NCBI RefSeq assembly: GCF_001713375.1
Contig: NZ_CP016449.1
Span: 4,073,501 to 4,137,500, forward strand
Direction of reading: 5' to 3'
DNA: 64,000 nt
Source of the DNA: Hydrogenophaga sp. RAC07
GTDB lineage: Bacteria; Pseudomonadota; Gammaproteobacteria; Burkholderiales; Burkholderiaceae_C
Each line of letters begins with the position of its first letter. The first letter of the stretch is position 1. The notes under the pieces are model-generated. The model was not told the DNA's origin. It was given only the letters and a program-made list of their open reading frames with translations, and did no database searches. Below are positions 21,534 through 29,815 of the stretch, one piece after another. The translations under genes were made by a program, and so were the position numbers.

Positions 21534-22958
21534 TCATTCGATGGCTTTGGTCATGTCCTCAACGACCTTCTTCGCGTCGCCGAACACCATCATGGTCTTG
21601 TCCATGTAGAAGAGTTCGTTGTCCAGACCCGCATAACCCGCGGCCATGGAGCGCTTGTTCACGATCACGGTCTTGGCCTTGTAGGCTTCGAGGATGGGCA
21701 TGCCGTAGATGGTGCTGCCCTTTTGCAAGGCGGCGGGGTTCACCACATCGTTGGCGCCCAGGACGATGGCCACGTCGGCCTGGCCGAATTCACCGTTGAT
21801 GTCTTCCATCTCGAACACCTGGTCGTAAGGCACCTCGGCCTCGGCCAGCAACACGTTCATGTGGCCCGGCATGCGGCCCGCCACCGGGTGGATGGCGTAC
21901 TTCACTGTGATGCCTTTTTCGGTGAGCTTGTGCGCCAGCTCCTTCACCGCGTGCTGCGCGCGCGCAACGGCCAGGCCGTAGCCGGGCACGATCACCACGG
22001 TCTCGGCGTTGCCCAGCACGAAGGCCGCGTCGTCCGCGCTGCCGCTCTTGACCGGCCGCGCTTCGGCTTTGGCGCCACCCGCCGTGGCAGCCTCACCGCC
22101 GAAGCCGCCCAGGATCACGTTGAAGAACGAGCGGTTCATGGCCTTGCACATGATGTAGCTCAGGATCGCGCCCGAGCTGCCCACCAACGAGCCGGCAATG
22201 ATCAGCATGGAGTTGTTCAGGCTGAAGCCGATGCCCGCTGCCGCCCAGCCCGAGTAGCTGTTGAGCATGGACACCACCACCGGCATGTCGGCGCCGCCGA
22301 TGGGAATGATGATCAGCACGCCCAGCACAAACGAGAGCGCGATCATCAAGAAGAACGCAGGCCAGTTTTCGGTGAACGCAAAGAACACGCCCAGACCCAC
22401 CGTGGCCAGACCGAGCACCAGGTTGATCATGTGCTGGCCGGAGAAGGTGACCGGTGCGCCCTGGAACAGACGGAACTTGTACTTGCCCGAGAGCTTGCCG
22501 AAGGCGATGACCGAACCGCTGAAGGTGATGGCGCCGATGGCCGCACCCAGGAAGAGTTCGATCTTGTTGCCGAAGGGAATCGGCACGCCCTTGGCGACGA
22601 TGCCGAAGGCGTAGGGCTCGGCCACCACGGCCACCGCGATGCAGACCGCCGCCAGACCGATCATGCTGTGCATGAAAGCCACCAGCTCGGGCATCTTGGT
22701 CATCTCGACCCGATTGGCCATGATGGCGCCGGCGCCACCACCCACCACAAGACCCACCAGCACCCAGACCATGCCCTCGGCCTTGCCACCGGAGAGCTCG
22801 ACGATGAGCGCGGCGGTGGTGAGGATGGCAATCGCCATGCCGGTCATGCCGAAAACGTTGCCGCGGATGGACGTGGTCGGATGGCTCAGGCCTTTGAGGG
22901 CCTGGATGAAACAGATGCTGGCCACCAGGTACAGCAGGGTCACCAGGTTCATGCTCAT
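21534..22958 (-). CDS. pntB: NAD(P) transhydrogenase beta subunit
   Basis: A 474-residue membrane subunit of proton-translocating transhydrogenase (NADH + NADP+ to NAD+ + NADPH driven by proton entry). About nine hydrophobic helices fill residues 1-265 (for example LVGLVVGGGAGAIMANRVEM). The C-terminal NADP(H)-binding dIII domain follows, with VIVPGYGLAVARAQ, GRMPGHMNVLLAEA, and VLGANDVVNPAA. The start overlaps the pntAb stop by four bases (22955-22958). Last gene of the operon before a strong terminator. Confidence 0.95.
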   Translation of the reverse strand: MSMNLVTLLYLVASICFIQALKGLSHPTTSIRGNVFGMTGMAIAILTTAALIVELSGGKAEGMVWVLVGLVVGGGAGAIMANRVEMTKMPELVAFMHSMIGLAAVCIAVAVVAEPYAFGIVAKGVPIPFGNKIELFLGAAIGAITFSGSVIAFGKLSGKYKFRLFQGAPVTFSGQHMINLVLGLATVGLGVFFAFTENWPAFFLMIALSFVLGVLIIIPIGGADMPVVVSMLNSYSGWAAAGIGFSLNNSMLIIAGSLVGSSGAILSYIMCKAMNRSFFNVILGGFGGEAATAGGAKAEARPVKSGSADDAAFVLGNAETVVIVPGYGLAVARAQHAVKELAHKLTEKGITVKYAIHPVAGRMPGHMNVLLAEAEVPYDQVFEMEDINGEFGQADVAIVLGANDVVNPAALQKGSTIYGMPILEAYKAKTVIVNKRSMAAGYAGLDNELFYMDKTMMVFGDAKKVVEDMTKAIE

Positions 22959-23281
22959 TTGTGCGCTCCCTCAGCGGCCACAGGCGCCTTGCGTTCCTTC
23001 TTCTTGAACATCTCCAGCATCCGCCGCGTGACCAGGAATCCACCGAACACGTTGACCGCAGCCAGCGCCACCGCCAGCACACCCATGGTCTTGCCCAGGT
23101 TGGTCTCTGTCAGGGCCGCTGCGAGCATGGCACCCACGATCACGATGGCCGAGATCGCGTTGGTCACGGCCATCAGCGGCGTGTGCAGCGCGGGCGTGAC
23201 GTTCCACACCACGTGGTAGCCCACGTAGATGGCCAGCACAAAGATGATGAGGTTGAGAACGGTGGGGGATACGGCTTCCAT
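22955..23281 (-). CDS. pntAb: NAD(P) transhydrogenase alpha subunit, membrane part
   Basis: A 108-residue protein with three or four membrane helices (LNLIIFVLAIYVGYHVVW, AISAIVIVGAMLAA, GVLAVALAAVNVFGGFLV). It equals the C-terminal membrane part of E. coli PntA; splitting of alpha into two genes is usual in many alpha- and betaproteobacteria. It starts 22 bases after pntAa and overlaps pntB by four bases. Confidence 0.93.
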   Translation of the reverse strand: MEAVSPTVLNLIIFVLAIYVGYHVVWNVTPALHTPLMAVTNAISAIVIVGAMLAAALTETNLGKTMGVLAVALAAVNVFGGFLVTRRMLEMFKKKERKAPVAAEGAHK

Positions 23282-23303
23282 GGTCTTGTCCTTGGTGTCT
23301 CGT

Positions 23304-24437
23304 TCAGCTCTTGCGTTTCACTTCACCGCCCTGCGCCATCAGGCAGGCCGCGACGATGTCGTCTTCCATGTCCACGTGCAGCGCGCCGTCCTTGTTGACG
23401 ATGAGCTTGAGGAAATCGAGCACGTTGCGCGCGTACAGCGCCGAGGCGTCGGCGCCCACCATGGCGGCCAGGTTGGTCTCGCCGACGATGGTCACGCCGT
23501 GCTTGACCACCGTGCGGTCGGTCTCGGTGATCGGGCAGTTGCCGCCCACACCATTGGCGCCCTTGCCGGCGGCGATGTCCACGATCACGCTGCCCGGCTT
23601 CATGGACTTGACCATGTCTTCGGTGATGAGCACCGGCGCGGCTCGACCCGGAATCAGGGCGGTGGAAATCACCACGTCGGCCAGCGCCACGCGCTTGGCG
23701 ACCTCGGCCTTCTGCCGCTCCAGCCAGCTCGGCGGCATGGGCCGGGCGTAACCGCCCACGCCTTCGGCCGCTTCTTTCTCTTCGGCCGTCTCGTACGGCA
23801 CATCGATGAACTTGCCGCCCAGCGATTCGACCTGTTCCTTCACGCTCGGGCGAACGTCGGACGCTTCGATGACCGCACCCAGGCGCTTGGCCGTGGCAAT
23901 GGCCTGCAGGCCCGCCACACCCACACCCAGAATGACCACGCGAGCGGCCTTGACGGTGCCGGCCGCCGTCATGAGCATGGGGAAAAAACGCTGGTAGTGG
24001 TGCGCCGCGAGCATCACGGCCTTGTAGCCGGCGATGTTGGCCTGCGAAGACAACACGTCCATGCTCTGCGCGCGGGTGGTGCGCGGTGCGGCTTCGAGTG
24101 CAAAGGCGGTGAGGCCGGCTCGCGCCATGCGTTGCAGGCCTTCGGCGTCGAACGGGTTGAGCATGCCGACCACGGTGGCGCCCGGCTTCATCTGGGCCAG
24201 CTCGTTGTCGAACGGGGTGCGCACCTTGAGCACCAGGTCGGCACCCAGTGCGCTGGCCGCGTCGGTGATCTCGGCCCCCACCGCGGTGTAGGCCGCGTCG
24301 GTCACGCTGGCGGCCAGGCCGGCCCCGGACTGCACGCGCACCGTGTGCCCCTGGGCCACGTATTTTTTGGCCGTCTCGGGCGTGACGGCCACTCGGGTTT
24401 CGCCCACTGTGGTCTCAGTGGGTACGCCAATCATCAT
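23304..24437 (-). CDS. pntAa: NAD(P) transhydrogenase alpha subunit, NAD(H)-binding part
   Basis: A 377-residue cytosolic dI domain, related to alanine dehydrogenase. It begins MMIGVPTETTVGETRVAVTPETAKKY and has the Rossmann loop VVILGVGVAGLQAIATAKRLGA near 165-187. The mobile-loop region KSMKPGSVIVDIAAGKGANG is also present. First gene of the three-gene operon. The upstream 24438-24543 space separates it from the sensor-kinase gene's stop on the opposite side; no clear promoter motif is picked there. Confidence 0.95.
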   Translation of the reverse strand: MMIGVPTETTVGETRVAVTPETAKKYVAQGHTVRVQSGAGLAASVTDAAYTAVGAEITDAASALGADLVLKVRTPFDNELAQMKPGATVVGMLNPFDAEGLQRMARAGLTAFALEAAPRTTRAQSMDVLSSQANIAGYKAVMLAAHHYQRFFPMLMTAAGTVKAARVVILGVGVAGLQAIATAKRLGAVIEASDVRPSVKEQVESLGGKFIDVPYETAEEKEAAEGVGGYARPMPPSWLERQKAEVAKRVALADVVISTALIPGRAAPVLITEDMVKSMKPGSVIVDIAAGKGANGVGGNCPITETDRTVVKHGVTIVGETNLAAMVGADASALYARNVLDFLKLIVNKDGALHVDMEDDIVAACLMAQGGEVKRKS

Positions 24438-24543
24438 GAACGTCTCCTCGCTCGCGGGTTGGGGAATCAGCTGGCAAGCTTAACTGAAGGTCGCCGCCCG
24501 GGCAGGCGTGGGTGAACTGCCTTGGCCCGACCGGCGTGCACGG

Positions 24544-25914
24544 TCATTCGTTGGGAGGCGCCAACGGCACCAGCAACTGAAAGCAAGTGCCCCGCCCGAC
24601 CACCGAGCGCAGGCTCAGCTGGATGTCCAGCAGGAGGGCACACCGACGCACGATGGACAGCCCGAGCCCCAGACCCGATTCACCCGACTGTGCGGCACCG
24701 CCCCTGAAGTATTCCTCGAAGACGGCATCCTGTTCTTCGGGTGCGATGCCTGGCCCGGTGTCCCAGACCTGCAGCAGCAGGCCCGTGCGACGCACGCGGC
24801 ACGACAGCAACACACCACCCCGCTCGGTGTACCGAATCGCATTGGCCACCAGATTGCACACCATGCGCTGCAGCAACATGGGGTCGCTCCTCACCCAAGC
24901 GACGCAAGGGGTGACGCGCCAATCGAGATCGCGTTGCCGCGCCAGCGGTTCGAAGAGCAACTCAACTCGCTCGAGCATCTTCTGCACGGAATGGCGTGTG
25001 ATGGAAGGTGTGAGATCGGCGCGATCGAGCTGAACCACCATGGCCAGGGAACCCAGCAGGTCGTCGGCCAACTGCATGGCCGAGCGGATTTGCGCGAGCG
25101 GCGCGTCCAGCTGGGGGGCGGCCGGCGCATCCACCAGGCTCTGCATGGCCAGCCGCATGGCATAGAGCGGTTGCTGGATGTCGTGCGTCACCGTGGCCAT
25201 GAAGCTGGACTTTTCAGCCAGGGCACGCTGGGCTGCGTCGTGTCTGACAGTCGCAGCGGTCCTGTCGGCAAAGGCTCTTTCCTTGGCCAGACGATCCGAG
25301 CGTATCCGGTCGGCCAGCGCGAACGACAACAGAACCAGTTCGAGCGAAGAGCCCATCATCATGATGTTGGCCAGCACAGGATGGTGAGGAAAGGCCCCGA
25401 GCCGGAACAGGGCGAACAGGGCGCCCGCCAGAAACAGGGTGACCCAGGCCAGGGCGAAATACTGCGCGCCGGGCCGGCGTGCGCGCACCGCGTCCCACGT
25501 GATCAGCGTCAGGAAGACGACCGTGAGAAAGCCGGCCGGGCCCAGGATGTACCCCGCGATCACGTTGTCCAGAAAAGGCAGCCCCAACAGCACGACCAGC
25601 CAGGCCCCAGCACTGCCGCGCAACCACCGGTCGATGCGTGGCGCGGCCTGGCGCGTCTTGAGAAACGCGCGCACGAACAACATCGCCAGCGCGGCCGAAC
25701 AGGCGATGGCCAGGTTGTTGATGAACGTGCTGGAAGCTGCCCACGCGGGCCACACCCACTGCGCACCCAGTCCGGTGTTGGCCAACTGGCTCAATGTCAG
25801 GGCGAGGACGCACCCAAGGTAATGGAGGTAAACACGCTCGCGTATGAGCAGGTAGAGAAACAGGTTGTAGGCAAACAGCCCCATCACCAGTCCGAAATAC
25901 AGACCGGACAACAC
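24544..25914 (-). CDS. 7TMR-DISM sensor histidine kinase, C-terminal part (split by in-frame stop)
   Basis: 456 codons in the same frame as the segment upstream and separated from it only by TAA at 25915-25917. It starts with GTG (VLSGLYFGLVMGLFAYNLF), the first helix of a seven-helix 7TMR-DISM membrane domain (about 1-205). A dimerisation/phosphoacceptor helix follows with His in ATVTHDIQQPL (about 240), then HATPase with N box LVANAIRYTE, G1 box WDTGPGIAP and G2 box SGLGLGLSIV. All kinase motifs look intact. Without the upstream part it would lack the extracytoplasmic ligand domain. It may be a pseudogene fragment, or be made by termination-reinitiation or readthrough. Confidence 0.75.
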   Translation of the reverse strand: MLSGLYFGLVMGLFAYNLFLYLLIRERVYLHYLGCVLALTLSQLANTGLGAQWVWPAWAASSTFINNLAIACSAALAMLFVRAFLKTRQAAPRIDRWLRGSAGAWLVVLLGLPFLDNVIAGYILGPAGFLTVVFLTLITWDAVRARRPGAQYFALAWVTLFLAGALFALFRLGAFPHHPVLANIMMMGSSLELVLLSFALADRIRSDRLAKERAFADRTAATVRHDAAQRALAEKSSFMATVTHDIQQPLYAMRLAMQSLVDAPAAPQLDAPLAQIRSAMQLADDLLGSLAMVVQLDRADLTPSITRHSVQKMLERVELLFEPLARQRDLDWRVTPCVAWVRSDPMLLQRMVCNLVANAIRYTERGGVLLSCRVRRTGLLLQVWDTGPGIAPEEQDAVFEEYFRGGAAQSGESGLGLGLSIVRRCALLLDIQLSLRSVVGRGTCFQLLVPLAPPNE

Positions 25915-26511
25915 TTAGCGCACCTGATCCGCTTGCCAGAACGCCCGGGGTCGCCACAGGCTCACGGGAACGTAGAAGACGCCGCGTGAGTGCACGTGCA
26001 TGTACACCGTGTATTCGGTGCCGGCTTTCAGCGCAAGCTGTGACAGCAGGAAGGGATGCACTCGAACGGCGTCTGCGCGTCCAGGCGATGCGTTGCCGCC
26101 GCTCCAGCGCGCCACAGTCTGGCCGTCGAGCAACACGAGCACATCGACCCGGTCAAGATGTGGGTTCGCCACCACCCAGAGCCAGTCGCCCCCGCCCGTA
26201 TCGCCGGTGTTGAGGGTGGTCCTGGACCACATGTGCGCCTCACGGGTACCGAAATTGTCACGGTTCCATCGCCCGTTCAGCGGTGTGAACCCGGCGCCCG
26301 GTGGTGGCTTGGTGGGCTGCCAATCTCCTGCGCCGTCAACAAGAAACTCCAGCCGGTCGGTGAGGGACAGCGCGTCGACCTGGCTCGTCAAGGAGACGAC
26401 AGGCCGCGTCTGGGCAGAAACTGGCGACCATCCCAGGCACGAGGCACTCACCAAGACCATCCAGCGAATCGCCCACGACAGGTGGGACACGCCCCATCCA
26501 CGCCATGTCAT
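25915..26511 (-). CDS. 7TMR-DISM sensor kinase, N-terminal sensor part (truncated by TAA)
   Basis: 198 residues: a signal peptide (about 1-33, ending SPVSA) and a 7TMR-DISMED2-type extracellular domain, with NRDNFGTREAHMWSRTTL, WLWVVANPHLDRVDVLVL and YTVYMHVHSRGVFYVPVSLW. It stops at TAA 25917-25915 directly where the seven-helix domain should begin, and the frame continues downstream without shift. One base change (for example CAA or GAA to TAA) explains the break. GGGGTGGA precedes the ATG. As read it would be a free periplasmic ligand-binding fragment. Confidence 0.75.
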   Translation of the reverse strand: MTWRGWGVSHLSWAIRWMVLVSASCLGWSPVSAQTRPVVSLTSQVDALSLTDRLEFLVDGAGDWQPTKPPPGAGFTPLNGRWNRDNFGTREAHMWSRTTLNTGDTGGGDWLWVVANPHLDRVDVLVLLDGQTVARWSGGNASPGRADAVRVHPFLLSQLALKAGTEYTVYMHVHSRGVFYVPVSLWRPRAFWQADQVR

Positions 26512-26648
26512 AGATCCACCCCGTTTGTTTGACTTTTGCCGCCTTGTCTGCTTCTTTTGTAATTTAAAAGTGCGACTTTTCGAGGATACCGCCCGGTTTC
26601 TGCCCTGACAAGCATTTCAGGCCACCACCTGATATCAATAATGCATGG

Positions 26649-27152
26649 ATGAATACACGATGGAAACCCAGTGTCACCGTGGCGGCCGTCATTGAGCGCG
26701 ATGGCAGGTATCTGCTGATTGAAGAACACACGCCGGAGGGACTGCGCCTGAACAACCCGGCAGGACACCTCGACCCCGGAGAGAGCCCGGCCCAGGGAGT
26801 GGTGCGCGAAACGCTGGAAGAAACCACCCACCGGTTCACGCCCACGGCGCTGGTGGGCGTGTACCTCTCGCGGTTTCAGCGGGCAGGTCAGAGCCCCGCA
26901 GACGACGAGGACATCACATACCTGCGGTTTGCCTTTTGCGGAGAGCTGGGGAATGCGGTGCCGGGGCTCAGTCTGGACACCGGCATCGTGCGCACGCTGT
27001 GGCTCACGCCCGACGAAGTGCGCGCCAGTGCCGCGCGACACCGCAGCCCGCTGGTGCTGCGCTGCATGGAAGACCACCTCGCGGGCCTGCGGTACCCGAT
27101 GGATCTGGTGCAGACCGATGCGTCGGTGATGCACAACCCGCCTCGCGGCTGA
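26649..27152 (+). CDS. nudJ: NUDIX hydrolase, NudJ-like phosphatase
   Basis: A 167-residue Nudix enzyme, likely a nucleoside di/triphosphatase acting on HMP-PP or similar as in E. coli NudJ. The Nudix box runs from Gly39: Gly39, Glu45, Arg53, Glu54, Glu57 and Glu58 match Gx5Ex7REUxEExGU, but the box glycine is Thr60, a change also seen in NudJ/YmfB proteins. It is divergent from the sensor kinase across 137 bp. In E. coli nudJ adjoins mnmA; here mnmA lies 2.7 kb away on the opposite strand, after the response regulator and DUF3422 genes. Confidence 0.82.
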   Translation: MNTRWKPSVTVAAVIERDGRYLLIEEHTPEGLRLNNPAGHLDPGESPAQGVVRETLEETTHRFTPTALVGVYLSRFQRAGQSPADDEDITYLRFAFCGELGNAVPGLSLDTGIVRTLWLTPDEVRASAARHRSPLVLRCMEDHLAGLRYPMDLVQTDASVMHNPPRG

Positions 27153-27282
27153 AGCCGTCCCGGTCGCGGCAGGCAGGGCCCGCACCGCAGGTGCAAGCCA
27201 AGATACTGCCTGCGGGGTATGGGCGAAAGCACGGGCCAAAAATAGCATCGTGCCCGTACTGCAACTGGTCAGGTTGGCGCTC

Positions 27283-27310
27283 GTCAGGGGTCACCCTGAC
27301 AGCCCCTGAC
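27283..27310 (+). promoter_or_regulatory. Alternative hairpins at the response-regulator start
   Basis: GTCAGGG (27283-27289) pairs perfectly with CCCTGAC (27294-27300), and alternatively GTCAGGGG (27283-27290) pairs with CCCCTGAC (27303-27310). The two folds are mutually exclusive and the second ends four bases before the ATG at 27315, which has no Shine-Dalgarno sequence. Could be an operator on DNA or a translational switch on RNA. The remainder of 27153-27314 holds no gene. Confidence 0.4.
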
Positions 27311-27314
27311 CCCC

Positions 27315-28370
27315 ATGACCACCCCCACCAAACCCCGCGTCCTGTGTGTGGACGATGAACCCGGCGTGCTGCGCTCGCTACACGCCTTGCTGAGCGACCG
27401 TTTCGACGTGTTCTCCGCCACCCATGCCGACGAAGGCCTGGCGCTGATGCGCCACAGCGGGTTCGACGTCGTGATCAGCGACCAGCGCATGCCCGGCATG
27501 CCCGGCATGCCCGGCACCGAGTTCCTGGAGCAGGTCAAGGAATTGTCGCCCCAGACCATGCGCCTGTTGCTCACCGGCCATGCCGAATACACCGACGTGC
27601 TGCGATCGGTCAACGACAGCGAGGTGTTCCGGTACATCCACAAGCCCTGGGACAACCAGCACCTGCTGGACATGGTGACCTACGCCGCCACCGTGGCGCG
27701 GGAAGTGCCGCTGCGGCGGCCCGCGACCCGCCACACCAACCCCGTCGCCCAGGCACCGACGGACCCGGATCTTCGGTTCGGCAGCGACATTGAAGCCGTG
27801 TTGCTGATGGACGAGGACCCGACCACCGAGCACCTGCTGCGAACGGCGCTGGGGCAGGACATGCTGCTGCTGTGGGCGCGCAGCCCGGGCGAAGCGGTGA
27901 GCCTGATGCACCGCCACAAGGTGGCCGTGATCGTGGCCGACACCCACTCGGGCACCAGCGCAACGCTGAACCTGATCCGCGCCGTGAAGCGCAGCAGCCC
28001 CAACATCGTGGCCGTCATGCACGCTGCCGACTGCGACAGCGCCACCATCGGCCGCCTGATCAACGAGGGCCAGATCTTTCGCTTCATGTCCAAACCCGCC
28101 GGGCCGGCCTGCATGGGCCGGACCATCCAGGCGGCCCTGGAGAAGCACCGCCAGCTGATGGCGCAACCATCGAGCGTCGCGCGCCACGCGCTCGACATCT
28201 CCCGCCTGGCGGCCTTTGCGCGTTCCCGACACGATCCTGTGGATGGTGTGCCATCCGCCGCCCGGGGCTGGATGGCGTGGGCCGAACCCGCGCCGCTGGC
28301 CGTGTCCGGTCGGCTGTGGTCCCGGCGCTCGGGCATGCGCTGGCTCAGGCGTCTGTTGCGCCACACCTGA
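27315..28370 (+). CDS. Response regulator with two receiver domains
   Basis: A 351-residue protein. The first receiver (about 7-130) has acidic residues Asp13-Asp14, phosphoacceptor Asp56, LLTGHAEY and the KPW lysine, similar to RpfG/HupR-like receivers (FRYIHKPWDN). A three-fold MPG repeat (residues 59-67) sits directly after the phosphorylation site. The second receiver-like domain (about 152-285) keeps DED, VADTHSG and MSKPA but has His in place of the usual Thr/Ser (VAVMHAA). The C-terminal 65 residues are basic with no recognised output domain, so it may act by protein contact. A partner kinase is not proven, although the split sensor kinase is 0.8 kb away. Confidence 0.82.
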   Translation: MTTPTKPRVLCVDDEPGVLRSLHALLSDRFDVFSATHADEGLALMRHSGFDVVISDQRMPGMPGMPGTEFLEQVKELSPQTMRLLLTGHAEYTDVLRSVNDSEVFRYIHKPWDNQHLLDMVTYAATVAREVPLRRPATRHTNPVAQAPTDPDLRFGSDIEAVLLMDEDPTTEHLLRTALGQDMLLLWARSPGEAVSLMHRHKVAVIVADTHSGTSATLNLIRAVKRSSPNIVAVMHAADCDSATIGRLINEGQIFRFMSKPAGPACMGRTIQAALEKHRQLMAQPSSVARHALDISRLAAFARSRHDPVDGVPSAARGWMAWAEPAPLAVSGRLWSRRSGMRWLRRLLRHT

Positions 28371-28441
28371 ATCCTCTGCGGCGGGCGCGGCGGGCGCTTT
28401 GGCATACAGTTGAGCGGCCCCAACTCACCCGCTCAGCGCCC

Positions 28442-29809
28442 ATGAATCTGCCCCTCACCGCGGCCAGTGGCCCTTCATTCCCGGGCGCCCTGCCCCCCGA
28501 CGACGCGCTGCGCGAGGAGCTGCACAACGAGGTGCATGCCAGGCCCTCGGCACGCATCCACTTGCCCGCGCTGATCGTGTTCGTGGCGGTGCTCAACGAG
28601 GGTGTGAGCCGCGAGCAGGAATGGACCCACCTCAAGCAGTTGCCCGGGCAGGACGATCTGACGCTGGAGCAGATGCAGGGCAACTTCCTGCGCCTGCGGC
28701 TGAACGAACACACGCTGAAGTGGGAGCGCCACACCGAGTTCACCCGCTACTCCATCGTGCAGCACCTGCCCGAGGGCGCCGGGCTGGGCGCCACCGACCC
28801 GGTGCTGCTGGACAAGCTGGTCACACCCCCCGGATGGTTGCGCGGCATTCCCGGGCGCACGGTGGCCGCCATCAAGCTCGTGATGCTGCATTGCGAGCTG
28901 CCCGAACAAACGCCTGCAGCGCAGGCCAGGCTCATGGAGCCGGCCCAGCAGTGGTTTGGTGGACGCACCGTGGTCGCCTCGCAGATCGGCGGCGGGCATT
29001 CCTGGGCCCTGACCGATTTCCGCCTGCACCCCTCGGGCTTCGAGCGCATGCTGGTGCTCACGCCACCGGGCACCACCGACACACGCGCCGGCCGCATTTC
29101 TCAGCGGCTGCTGGAGCTGGAAACCTACCGCCTCATGGCCCTGCGGGGCCTGCCGGTGGCCAAGACACTGGGGCCCACCTTGAGCGCGGCCGAAGCGCAG
29201 CTCGCCACCATCACCGCGCAACTCGAGAACAAGTCCACCTCCGAACAGGAACTGCTGGACCAGCTGGTCTCGCTGGCGGCCCGGGTGGAGCGCGCCACCG
29301 CCGAGAACACCTACCGCTTCGCCGCCACGCGCGCCTACGACGCGGTGGTCACGCAGCGCATTGCCGAACTGCGCGAAAAGCCGATTCCGGGCACGCAGAC
29401 CATCGGCGAATTCATGCAGCGCCGGCTCTCGCCGGCTATGGCCACGGTGGCGGCCAGCGCACAGCGCCTGACCTCGCTGTCAGAACGTGTCTCGCGCACC
29501 AGCGCGCTGCTGCGCACACGGGTCGACATCGTCACCGAAGCGCAAAACCAGGAGCTGCTGGCCAAGCTCACGCGCGGGCAGGAACTGCAGCTGCAACTGC
29601 AGGCGACGGTGGAAGGCCTGTCGATCGCGGCCATCTCGTACTACGTGATCAGCCTGCTGCTCTACATCGCCAAGGGCGCCAAGGCGGCGGGCCTGCCGAT
29701 CCAGCCGGAGATGGCGGCGGGTGCGATGGTGCCGCTGGTGCTGTGGGTGGTGTGGCGCACCACGCGGCGCATCCATGCGCGCCTGAATGCACCGTCGAAA
29801 GCGCCTTGA
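28442..29809 (+). CDS. DUF3422 family protein
   Basis: A 455-residue member of DUF3422, function unknown. The N-terminal part contains the family-typical LREELHNEVHARPSARI (about 24-40) and WERHTEFTRYS. A long helical, probably coiled-coil region spans about 250-390 (LSAAEAQLATITAQLENKSTSEQELL). Two membrane helices at the C-terminus (ISYYVISLLLYIAKG and AAGAMVPLVLWVVWR) would anchor it. The start at 28442 is the first Met with family similarity. It converges on mnmA with 6 bp between stops. Confidence 0.88.
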   Translation: MNLPLTAASGPSFPGALPPDDALREELHNEVHARPSARIHLPALIVFVAVLNEGVSREQEWTHLKQLPGQDDLTLEQMQGNFLRLRLNEHTLKWERHTEFTRYSIVQHLPEGAGLGATDPVLLDKLVTPPGWLRGIPGRTVAAIKLVMLHCELPEQTPAAQARLMEPAQQWFGGRTVVASQIGGGHSWALTDFRLHPSGFERMLVLTPPGTTDTRAGRISQRLLELETYRLMALRGLPVAKTLGPTLSAAEAQLATITAQLENKSTSEQELLDQLVSLAARVERATAENTYRFAATRAYDAVVTQRIAELREKPIPGTQTIGEFMQRRLSPAMATVAASAQRLTSLSERVSRTSALLRTRVDIVTEAQNQELLAKLTRGQELQLQLQATVEGLSIAAISYYVISLLLYIAKGAKAAGLPIQPEMAAGAMVPLVLWVVWRTTRRIHARLNAPSKAP

Positions 29810-29815
29810 GGAGGC

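Noticed and set aside
27489..27515. Tandem 9-bp repeat as a CRISPR or satellite
   Set aside because: Only three units, in frame within a coding sequence; no spacers.
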